Under the pieces are notes generated by a model. It saw nothing but the letters and a program-made list of their open reading frames with translations, did no database searches and was not told the DNA's origin. Shown piece after piece: positions 1 through 12,200 of a stretch of DNA of 64,000 nucleotides; position 1 is the stretch's first letter, and each line of letters opens with the position of its first letter. Origin of the DNA: Aldrovandia affinis (lineage: Eukaryota > Chordata > Actinopteri > Notacanthiformes > Halosauridae); assembly GCA_029706075.1 (NCBI GenBank), contig JAINUG010000197.1, positions 434,001-498,000 on the forward strand. The letters are read 5' to 3'. A program made the translations under genes and the position numbers.

Positions 1-115
1 TGCTGAATGTTTTGCATTCGGTATGATATTAATCATTTAGATGACATTGATGATTAGAGGAGGTGAGCTCTCACTATGTGCAGCTAATGCTTTCTACTAA
101 TTTCTCTTATTTCAG

Positions 116-200
116 GGAGAAGCAGAAGGGAGAGGCCAAAGATCGGAAAGTTCTAGAGATCCTTCAATCCAAAGATTACAAATTACAAGAACTTGAACAG
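116..200 (+). CDS. CNTLN: CNTLN exon 1 in window
   Basis: The acceptor ttcag ends at 115 and the donor is CAG|gtgaaa. The first base completes a codon begun upstream. It then encodes 28 residues, [11 protein letters not shown] through LQELEQ, which match the conserved block after the centlein N-terminus. It ends in phase 0. Confidence 0.92.
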
Positions 201-3200
201 GTGAAATCTGTGTTCACTTCTTGTTTTATGTTGTGTTCTGCTTTTGGATTTCCTGTCTACGTTGCTAGACTGACGCCTGTACTTAACCTAAACTCTAAAT
301 TATGGAAATAACAATTTTACTGGTTAGGGGGTCGGGGGAACAGTTTTTTTTTTTTCCGAGATTATTATTTGTTTATAAAAAAAAAAAAATAAATTCTCCC
401 AATTTGGAATTCCAAAACTGCATGTGTAGGACCATTGCATTGCTGCAGTGTCTGCTATTTTCTAGAAAGTGCAGACAAACACATGCTCTCCTCCAAAGCA
501 TGTGCCGCCAGCCATCTTTACATGGTCTTTACACAATGACACAGGGATAGCCATGCTGACCTAAACCCTTAAGCCCTCCCTGGGACATTATGGCCACACA
601 AGCGGCACACTGTGGGGCTGCTGGCCGCAGTTAGCAGTGGCGCGGTCAAGACTCAATACCAGGCCATGGAATACATCACTACCGTTGGAGCCAATGCTTA
701 AACATGATATGTCCCCCCCAACCTCTTCATTCTCCTATCTTGTGCAGCATGCAGGGAGTTGTGTGGGGCTTTGCATAAAGGCTGTGTTGTTGTTGTGTGG
801 GCTTTGGCTAAAGACTGTGCTGTTGTTTTGTCCTTGCAGAGGGTGAGCAGCCAGCAGGAAGAGATTAACAGCCACGCTCAGAGAGCACGCTCAGTGGAGG
901 AAGGCCACGCAGCAGTGATGAAGGACATGGCCGCTCTGCACCACAAACTGAAGGAAAAAAGTCAAGAGCTCAAGGTTTGCACACATTTCCAGTTGCTCTG
1001 CCTTTGTGACACTGTAAACAACGTACAGGAATTTTGAAGTGGTCAGTGAAGTCTTGGGCTTCAAAATCATTTTAAAGTACTGTGTGTTTTTTGTGCCTCG
1101 AAAGCAACTTGGGAAAAGGCTGAATAAAAGCAAGGGAAGCTGAGGCTGATACAGTCCAGATAAATGGTTAATGGAGATGGAGGGGGAAGGCCTTTGATTT
1201 GATTCTGATGGGACTGACATTATTGATTGATAATGGGGAGGTCAGGGAGGATGTCTCCGTAGAACTGATTGGTTAATGGACTGCAGGTGTATTCTCATTA
1301 GTGTTCACACATGGCCTGTCTACCTGTGTGAACTCACACCTTTAGAAGAACATTGCATAGTTCTAGGTCTACTAACACAGCTAAGAGCTCACACATTCAT
1401 AGTCCATAGGGCGGCAGTGTAGTGTAATGGTGAGGGACCAAGTGGACTTGGAACTTAGAGGTTGCCGGTTCAATTCCCAGGTGGGGCACTGCCATTGTAC
1501 CCTTAAGCAAGGTACTTAACCTGAATTGCTTCAGTAAAAAACTATCCAGCTGTATACACGGATTGTATGGATTGTGCGTGTAAGTCACTCTGGATAAGAG
1601 CGTCTGCTAAATGCCTAAAATGTCAATGTAGATGTAGTCCCCCTGCTTCGCCTTTCATTAGGTTTTTTGACCTAATGCTCTGACCTGTTACTCTGACCTG
1701 CGGGAGTTTATTTGGTCTCTGTGAACCTGTGTCCTGCAGGAGTGTAAGGAGCACAAAAAAAGGAGAGAGGTGGAGCAGCAGCGTGTGGTGAGAGACTTGG
1801 AGGAGGCGAAGGCAGGTCTGGAAGCGCGCTGCGCTAAAATGCAGAGTGACCTGGAAGGACTCCTTGAGCAGGCGGTCGAGTGGACGCAGGAGAAAACTGC
1901 CATCCACTCCAAAGCCCAGGTAACGCCGGGCACACACCGCTGCACCCCAGCTCCCTTTCTCTTTCCTCTGCAGACCTTGGACATCTCTTCCACAAACATG
2001 AATGTTAAGGCATTCATCTTTTGAAGCACTGATTTTAAATGTATTTAGCCTTTTCAGAGGGTGGGATAAATAATAACTTTTAGCTCCTCACTCATAAGAA
2101 TCTGTTGTGTGGTCTAAGGCTGGGGAGATAACCTATTTTAGATTATTGTTATACTTACTGGAAAGTAACATCAATTATGGACAAATAACCATATTTTTGT
2201 ATTTATTAAGGCAAACTCAAGTATGTGTGAGACATTGCATTCCAGTATCTGCAAACATTCCAGGTTTTTAGACAGGACTAGCATATTGCATGTACAAACA
2301 CCATGACTGGGAGTTCTCAGTGGCAGGAATTCTTGATTTCAGATGCTAGCTAGCTGCAGTCACAAGTTTATTTTATCTGCTCAATTTCTGACGAGGCATT
2401 TTTCTTTGAAATGGGTCCTTTTAATCTTCCCTATTGTTTACATAGAGCCATAGAAGATGCTATAAATGTAATCGATTCTCTACAAAGAAAAGTGGTAAAC
2501 CATCATCAATACCATTGCTCATAGTATTGTCCCTGCATATTGCTGCATGGCTGGCATATGTGCTTCCGGAGGGTTGCCATAGCAACTGATGCGACCAGGT
2601 CAGCAGGGTTATAGGTTATATGTCTGTGCAGCCAGCGATAGAATGAAACCGTGATCTGGTGGAACAGAGATGTACCAAAAAACTTGCTTCATGGCTTATA
2701 GGTAAGGGCATATGTTTTTCACCACCTCTGTCAGGAACCTGCAGTTCCACCCTTCAACACCAAGAGGTTGATGGAGGACTTTCTGAAACTTGTTAAGCAA
2801 TCAAAGCTTTACAATCTGTAATCATAAGTACCAAAAATGAGTTGCAAATTGCAGTGTAGTAGACTACTCAACAGTTGGTGCTGCACACACCCACACGTAA
2901 TCATACTGATTGATTTGTTAGTAGGCTACTGCTTTCGGTTGTGAAAATATGTCTTGACACTTCTGTGGGACATATCATGCCCATCCTGGAGCAAAGAAAC
3001 TGATATGTTTAAATGAGTAGGTGGATATTTTTAAATCGCACAAACAATTGTAAGCAAAAGGAAAATGTTTTTTGACAGCCTAAAGGCAAAATGAAAATAT
3101 AAAGAACAAAATTGTTATTGATTGAATGCCTTGATTTTCATTCAGTTATTCAAATGCAGTTAAGGGAGTACAATGTTTTATATTTTGGTGTTGAATTGAA

Positions 3201-6200
3201 TCATTGTCAGATAATTTGTTGTTTCCTCTTTCATGACTTATCGTAGAGGTGTAAAAACTTGTCCATAAGAGGAAACTCCCCTCTCTGAAACAACGTAAAT
3301 TTGTAGACTTGCGCCCTTGCACCAACACTCATGTTCATTCGAGTAATTGCCACTAATTACTGAAAATAGAGTGCCTGCAGCGAAGCCTTAAGGATCAGAA
3401 AATACTGCTGGAACTGATTCTTGAGAGATGTGGTGAAAAACGCATGCCCTTATTTATAGGCACAAATAAATAGCCTGCTTGGAAATGTTGTCATGTTGTT
3501 TTCTCTAGCTGCTGTAGCCACACACTTTAAGCTTGCTCACTAACAAACTGGAGTGAAGGTCAGCTAGCTAAGTCACTCGCTAGCTAGGTAATCTTAAAAC
3601 GGTTCAAAACTGCATAGCGTAGCTAACGCTATTTTGCCGTATGGAATACAGTACAGTACATTTTTTGACAAATCATTTGCCTTTCTTGAAAATACTATAT
3701 GTCCATCTATGACCTTTTTTGTTGCAGGCATTTGAAAATGACCTACACAATGCAAAGCAGCAAGTTGAAGACTTACAAATGAAATGCAACTATCTGAGTG
3801 CTGAGCTGTCTGCCGCAGAAAAAGATGTAACACAGAGGGATGAACATGTGATGCAACTGAGGTGAGTGCACTGTGAATGCTGGGGTTGTAATGGTACGCA
3901 AAAATCATGGTTCGGTACGTACCTCGGTTTTTAAGTCATGGCTCTGTACATTTTCGGTTCAGTTTCGGAACTCAGAGTTTTGAATTAAGTTCCACACACA
4001 AAAAAAAGTTATCCACGTGCGTTAGTGGTTAAAGCAAGATTGCATTCATTTGGTTCATATCACGTACCACACCGAAAGTCCTGTACCGAATGGTTCGGTG
4101 CGAATACGTATACTGTTACACCCCTAGTAAATGCAGTGTGCCGTATCATGCCAGTGGATTTCTCTTCTCTTCTTTTTTTTTGGACATTCAAGAAACTAAT
4201 TCATAAATTAAAAATACCAGAATTAATTGTCTAACTAATCTTTCTTTCTTTCTTTCATTCATGTGTGTACATATGTATGCTGTGTTTGTGTGTGCACATG
4301 TTTGTGTGTGTCTGTTTGCGGTGTGTGTGTGTATGTATGTGTGTATGTATGCGTGTGTGTGTGTGTGCATGTGCATGTGTGTGTGTGTGTGGTGCATGGT
4401 GTGTGTGTCTGCTTGCGATATGGTGTGTGTGTGTGTGTGTGTGTGTGTGTCTGTTTGCGATGTGGTGCGTGCATGTGTGTGTGCGTGTGTGTGTGTGTGT
4501 GTGTGGTGCGTGGTGTGTGTGTCTGCTTGCGATGTGGTGCGTGTGTGTGCGTCCGTGTGTGTTTGTGCATCCGTGTGTGCGTCCGTGTGTGCATGTGCGT
4601 GCGTGCGCGTGTGTGTGTGTGTGTGTGTGTGCACAGGCAGGACCAGCAGCAGCTGCAGGTTCTTTATGCACAGAGTGTGGAACACGCCTCTGACCAGGCC
4701 CAGCTAATCAAGCAGCTGGAGGGTCTGAATCTGGACACACAGAGAGTGCTGCGCACACAGGAGGCTGCCCACTCCGTTGACTCAGTCTCCTACCAGCGGG
4801 TAACTCACTTCCACTTCAACCACCCCCCTACCACACCAGCCTGGGAACAGCAGTAAAGCCACACTTTCTCTACAGGGACCAGATAGTCAGCTCCTGCATT
4901 CCTTCCATCCTCCCTGCTTCCTTAAGCTAGGAGGTTCTGCTTGGTAACAGGAGTTTCTGGTGTTATGTTGAAGTTTGTGAATATTCATGAGGAGGTGTGT
5001 CCAAGAACAGAACATCCATTGTCCAGGTATTGTCCTTGGTAACACCCTTTCATTAATATTCATTGAAGATTCTATGATTGAGAGACAAACTTCCAATGTT
5101 AAGAATAGTGCTGATTATTATGTTAATCTATTGGTAGAGTCAAGTTTCAATATATTATTAACAGTATGGAACTGAGTGTCTGGTTGAGAGCCTCTGGTAA
5201 TGGCCCTGTGCTTGTATGTATGTCCTCACAGCTCTACAGTGAACTCAGCGAAAGTTACCAGTCTTTGAAGGCCAGCGAAGCCCAACTTCGCCAAACTCAA
5301 ATCTCCCTGACAACAGAGCTGTGCCTGAAGGACCAGCAGATCCTGCACCTCCAGGCCCAACTGCAGCAGACTGTGACTGCAGCCTCTTCCCCCATACGGC
5401 AGAGTAACTGCCAGCAGCCGGAGGTGAGCGCTAACACCACAGGCCCTAAGGCCTTCATCAGCACACTCGTTACACATTGGCCTGTGCTTTACTCCCTTTA
5501 ACGTTTGAAAGACTTCAGCCTTTTTACTTTAGTGGAGAGCATGATAATCTCATTCACAGTCTAGGCCTTTGTATACTACATCTTTGACTATATAAAGGCC
5601 TAGACTGTAGTATATAAAGAGAGATTCAAAAGAGAGCCTCTTGCAAAAGAATCCTTTACCTTCTGTAAGAGAGCCTCTTCCACTGATCCACAGTGTTGTG
5701 TGCTGACACCCAAATACACATAGAGATGCACTTTATTGATGTCACGATGTCTGCTAAGAAAGGGCTATGTAGAGCCAGCCATTATTTTATTTGCATTTTT
5801 TAACAACCAAAAAAAATGAGTTTTTAAAAAATGTATACTTTCTCCACATTTGGAATGTCTAGTGGTACATGCAGGAATGTCTCATGGCTGCAACCTACTC
5901 GGGCGAGTGCACATTCTGCTCTGAACCACACATTCTGCTCTGAAGAGTGTAGATAATGTAGATGACTCCATGCTGCTTTGGCTCTGTACCTTTTACCCTC
6001 TGACACCAAAGATAAGTGACCAGGTGGCTCAAGATGCAGTCAGGAGGAGCTTCTTGTCCCTCATTTTTAAACAGCGCTGACAGGGCACAGTATTCCAGCT
6101 GTATAACAGTACTGACAGGGCTCTGTCTTCCATAAACAGTGACTCTGATTCCAGGGCACTGTCTCTGTATTCCATAACAGCACTGACAGGGCTCTGTCTT

Positions 6201-9200
6201 CCAGCCGTGTAACAGCACTGAAAGGGCTCTGTATTCCAGCTGTATAACAGCAGTGACAGGGCTCTGTATTCCAGCCGTATAACAGCAGTGACAGGGCTCT
6301 GTATTCCGGCCGTATAACAGCACTGACAGGGCTCTGTCTTCCAGCCGTGTAACAGCACTGACAGGGCTCTGTATTCCAGCCGTATAACAGCAGTGACAGG
6401 GCTCTGTATTCCAGCCATATAACAGCACTGTCAGGGCTCTGTATTCCAGCCGTATAACAGCACTGACAGGGCTCTGTCTTCCAGCCGTATAACAGCACTG
6501 ACAGGGCTCTGTATTCTATAAATTCCTGAGCAGTTGTTAAAAGTGTAAGGTGTTTGTGTTATCCATTATTTTCACCCTATTTTCTTGCAATTTGGAATAC
6601 CCAATTTGTATGTGTGTTTGTGCCCCTATGCCACAACCTCCTCTGACAATTCGGGAGAGCACAGACAAGCCCCCGCTCTCCTCCAAAAGAGGTGATGTCA
6701 AACCGCTGCTTATTTTCGCTGCATGCAAAGTCCACCAGTTAAGTGTGCACACACATTGAGTTGGAGGACACTTCATGTAGAGCTTGTGCAGGCAGACTGT
6801 GGGCATCCGATTGAACAGAGGGGAACGCTGGTGTGCAACGAGACACGGATGTCCTACAGACTCAAATCCCTCCCTTCTTGGGGCGATGCTGTGGCCAATT
6901 ATGCGCCAACCAGCGGGGCTGTCAGCCACTACCATTGAGCCAACATGGCTGCTGTTCATGCATTGGCGCAACACAGAAGTGCTGATTATAGCTGCTTCAT
7001 AATTAACAGCGATCATATTGTTTCTTGGCATAAATAGTGCACGTGTAGAACATTATCTGTGAGACTTATTCAGTTTCAGCTCATTGGCTCAGAGGCAGAC
7101 TGCCACATGCTTCTCCATATGCTCCCACTGCACCTTAGCTGTGATACCAGTACAGGAACACAACCATAACCCTGCTGGGTAATTACAATGAAATAAGGGA
7201 AAGCACAAACACACTCCCTCGTCACATCATTTGTAAATTGCTTTACATGGTGGATGGATGCCCATCTCGGCTGGATTTCCACCACCCAAAAGTAATTGTA
7301 ACAGATGTGGCAGTGTGGCTGGCCTCTAATGAACAAGGCCCCAGATGATTTAGCTGCTTCCTTTGACTGATTTAGCCCTTTCCCTTCAAACAGACAACAT
7401 AATTACCCTGACAGTTAACAAAGTGGCACCCCGTTTTAATAATGCAGTCCAGACTCCAGCGGTGATGACAATACTGTTTTTCATTACCTGGCTCTCTGAG
7501 CACAGGTGCCATCAGCCTGCTTGTCAGTGTATAATAACTTGCTGTTATAGAAAGCATAGTTAGCACATTGATTACTGCACTAAAACTCTTATTAGTCTGT
7601 ATATGAAACACTCAGACTATGGTTATCTGTCAGGATTACTTACTGTTTTGATTTCCTAGCATAAAAAATAAAACATCTACAACTTTGGAGCTTTGGATAC
7701 TTTCTCAGTTTGTAGTGCTATAACCAAGTTGTTTTTTGAGAATTTGCTTATGTACTTTGTAGTTAACTTTTTGATTTATTCCAACATTTTCATAACATAA
7801 TTAAGTGAGAACATAACTTTTGTGATGTGCAGTAATTGTGTGTTGAGAGACTGGCAGATCACATACAGTGGGTATAAAAATATTCCCCCCTTTTGGCATT
7901 TTTCACATTTTATTTTCTTACTTCATTTAATTGGGACTTGCCAACTGATCAACACAAAATGCTCTATAATGTCAAATATAAAAAACAACCTTTAAACCCA
8001 AACTATAAACCTTTTGTTAATTAATTATAAATAACAAAAAAACTGACAATAATTGATTGCATAGGTATTCACCCCTTATTCTAAGACACACCTTAATAAA
8101 CTCTGGCACAATGTCAATTGTCTTTAGAGGTCACATAATTATTTTATTGGACATTCAAAGCAAATCCCAGAAAAGGTTTTTCAAAAGCACCAGTCAGCAG
8201 AAAGATTTCATAGACTTTGAATATTCCCCAGAGCACTGTTAAGTCCATCATAAAGAAATGGAGAGAATATGGCCTAGAATTTGCCTAGAATACTCCGTCC
8301 TCCAAAACTGAGCATCCATTGGAGAAGGGCACTTGTTAGGGAGGCCACCAAGAGACCTATGGCAACTCTGACAGAGTTACAATCTTCCCTGGCAGAGATG
8401 GGACAAACTGTCCATGGGACAACAATAGCCTGGGTGCTTCAAAAATCTGTACTTTAGGGAGGGTGTGAAAATCTCACCAGAGTTTGCCAGAAGGCATGTG
8501 GGAGACTCTCAAACCAAGTGGAGGAAGATTCGTTGGTCTGATGAGACCAAGATTGAACTTTTTGGCATCAATGTTAAGTGCTAAGTTTGCAGTCTGCAAG
8601 AGACCTGGGACTTGGGAGAAGATTTCTATTCCAGCAGGACAATGACCCAAAACATACAGCTAAAGCCACATTGGAGTGGTTTAAAAACCAAAAAAATCTA
8701 TATCCTAGAGTGGCTCAGTCAAAGGCCAGATCTCAATCCTATTGAGAATCTCTGGAAAGATTTGTAAATAGTTGTTCACCACTGGTCCCCATCCCACCTG
8801 ATGGAGCTGAAGCAATTTTGTAAAGAAGAATGGGCGAAAATGGCAATGTCCAGATGTGCAAAGCTGGTAGAGACTTACTCAAATAGTCTCTCAGCTGTAA
8901 TTGCTGCTAAAGGTGCTTCTACCAAGTATTAATTAAAGGGGGTGAATACTTATATAATACATTATTGTAAGTTTTTAAATTTGTAATTAAGCTTTAGTTT
9001 TTGTTTTTTATTTGACATTATAGAATATTTTGTGTTGATCAGTGGCAAGAACTACCAATTAAATCAATTTTGAACTAAGAAAATAATGCCAAAGGGAGTG
9101 AATAATATAATAATATATGCCATTTAGCAGATGCTTTTATCCAAAGCGACTTACAGTAGTGAATGCATACATTTTTCAGTACATGTGGCCCCAGTGGGGA

Positions 9201-12200
9201 TTGAACCCACAACCTAAGCATTGCTAATGCCATGCTCTACCATCTGAGCTACAGAGAACCATGCTTTGCTTAATAGGAGTTTTAAATTGCTTTAACCCTC
9301 TGAGGTCCGTGCTAAGCTTTTAGACGTTTTTTGATTTTGGCATGGTCTGATATTTATCTCAATTTCATCAATTTAACACACACTTACTCCAACGTGTTTG
9401 ATATTTTTATTTGAAGGACAATCACAGCTACATTTGTATGCCATCAATAGTTTGGTCAGTATCATATGCAGCTTGTAAATAGATCTACAAACACACAAGT
9501 TAAAAATAGTAAATTTTTCTGCTGTCACAAAAGTTGTGAAAGCACACACTAAACTATAGTGACGAATTGTTTTGCCAATGTGCGTTTGTTCATCAAGGTC
9601 TTGGTTATGTAAGGGTGTGAAAACAGTTTAGCACATCTGAGATCTAAATAGCTAAAAACCTGTTTTTATCAGAACTGGTCACATTTATTTCAGGCTGTGG
9701 GAGGGCTAAATGCTAAATACCTGAATATTCATTATTCATTGTCCACACCTCTAAGAACTGTCAGATGGGCCATCTCACTGGGCCATCAGTGTTATATTCT
9801 GAGTTCCTGTTCTGTTGTTTTTGGCCTTTGTTTATTTTTCATTCAGTCCTTATTCATTATTCTTTATCCAGTATTGCATTTTCCCTGTTCTGTCACGTTC
9901 TGCTCCCTGTCTGTCCTTGTTCCGTTTATTTCGAGATCCACACCTTGTCTTGTCATGCACTTCGGGAGTTTATACTTTTCGGGGTTTTCCGCCTTCGCTT
10001 ATTATCTCGTTTTCTTCCTTCTTACTTTCTAGATTGCACTTTGTATATATTAGGTAGATGTGTATAGAACTAACCAACTAATCTACTAACGTTAGGGATT
10101 TAGATTAAGTTACTAACACGCGGAATATGTTTGGCGTCACTAAGACGCGAATTCATATATTTTCACGAGTATTTGAAAACAAGCTAAATAAATAACATTT
10201 TAGGCTGTTTGAAAAGTATTCTTCCATAGATCTTGTGTGCATATTGCAATTTGTTACGTTGCAACACGCGGAATATGTATCACGCCGAATTCATATATTG
10301 AATATATATACGAGTATTTGATAACATGGCAAATCAAATATAGTTACTTACTCCTCGTCAGTTATTGTCTTAAGTCGCCGCTTTTCATCAATACTCTCAA
10401 ACACTGCAGCGCAGAAAATCTTTCCATCTTGAATAAAATTGTATGTCTGTATAAAATCTTGCTTCAAATTGTCGGGACAGTTTATGTGTTTACGCCGGCG
10501 TTTTCACACATGGCCCCACGCCCCTCCCCACACACCTCGCCTAAACTCGCCCCTAGTTACCATGTCAATAGAAGGGGGACGTTACTACCAGGTAAAAAAG
10601 AGAGTAAAAGGCAAGGTTTACTTTTGGTCTAATTAACCTAATTTAAAAAATCCCATTTGATTTGCCAGTGCTCAAATCGGAAAGTCGCGATTCTAAGGTT
10701 TCTGTCAATGTTTTTGCCGCGTGTGTATGATAAAATATCGCGAAGTTAGAAATAGTAATATACTTGTATTGCTGCTTGGATCGGCGCCGATCCAGCCGAC
10801 CTCAGGGGGTTAACCAATCAAATACGGGTGCAGCTTAAATATAACTGCAAGGTATTGTTCTGTGCAGGTGAAGCGGGAAAAGGATAATTACTTTTATATT
10901 TGTCTTGTATTTTGTTACTCCTGACTCTCTAACCCTTCAAGGGCTCTTTACTAACACTTGGCTTTTTCTCTTGCCTTAAAAATAAATTATCCTTCACTCA
11001 ACTGGACTCTGCATCTTTGACCGCTCTATCATATGTGTGGTGTTCAATAAGGCTTTGTGATGTGCAGTAATTATGTGTGTTGTTTATTAAGGCTGTATGG
11101 TGTTCAGTGAGGCTGTGATGTGCAGTAAGACTGTGTGGTGTTCAGTGAGGCTGTGTGATAAGGCTTTGATCAGAAAGGCTATGTGATGTTCAGTGAGGCT
11201 GTGTGTTCAGTAAGGCTGTGTGATGTTAAGTATGTTTGTTGCCACGCAGGTGCTGCAGAAGCAGAGAGGTGTGCGAGTGGAGTGTGAGAAGTCAGAAGAG
11301 CCTCCAGTAAACCTCAGCCCAACACCTAGCCGAGACACACAGCCGCCCCTGAGGAGACAGGTACCAAACACTCACTCACTCCCTCGGCTCATTCAGGTAC
11401 CAAACACTCACTCTGCTCATTCAAGTACCAAGCACTCACTCACTCACTCTCTCAGCACATTCAGATACCAAACACTCTCTCTCTCACACTCTTCTCATTC
11501 AGGTACTAAAAACTCACCTTGTCATTCTACTCTGAGAGCAAGCAGGATTTCTGCGGGAAAAGAATGCTTTTTTAGTTGATTCCGAGGGATTTGTTTAAAA
11601 TGGAACATTCATAGTCTTACAGCGAGGCCTACATGTCATTTGTAATCCCTTATCAACTACAAGCAAATCAAATAAAATCTGATCTGTCTTGTACATGAGG
11701 AACAGCTATGTGATCAAATTAATTGTAACGCAATTTTATTTACCCTGTATAATGCATGACTTTTAGACATTTAATTACTCACTGGTAAGTTTTCAAACAG
11801 AGGTGGTTTATTTTTGTAGCCTCAGCAATAGTGCAGTATAATCCTGTGCACAACCCCGGTATATCCAATGTCATTTAGATGTCATTTAAAAATATATATA
11901 TATATGCTTTTCCCCCTATATTTTCTCCAAATTTGGAATGCCCAGTTGCATGCTTAAGCCACGCTCTCTGCAACCTCCGCTGTCAATTCGGGAGAGCGTA
12001 GAAAAGCATGTGCTCTCCTTGGAAACACATGATGTCAGCCGCCGCTACTTTTCACACCACACTCTATAAGTTAAGCTTGCATTGACAGGAGTCGAAGGAA
12101 GGACAGTTCATGTGCAGCTAGGGTGCACATCCACCAGAATCGTTCGAAAGTGAAGAAAGTGCCGGAAGTCATTAATTTTCATTCATTGGGAGCTGGCGAT

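Noticed and set aside
4188-4856. Open frames of 110-197 codons on both strands (Cys/Val-rich and His/Thr-rich)
   Set aside because: They are translations of the TG/CA repeat and have no other support. Only the exon 5 part at the 3' end is coding.
5895-6498. Three overlapping antisense open frames with a 35-residue repeat
   Set aside because: They arise from the 35-bp minisatellite and have no start context, splice sites or family.
6071-6520. CRISPR-like array
   Set aside because: The repeats are contiguous with no unique spacers, and the sequence is eukaryotic.
10237-10632. 131-codon open frame with a partner at 26448-26816 that looks conserved
   Set aside because: The similarity is DNA-level identity between the shared right arms of two transposon copies. 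Frame and ends differ and no protein family is recognisable.
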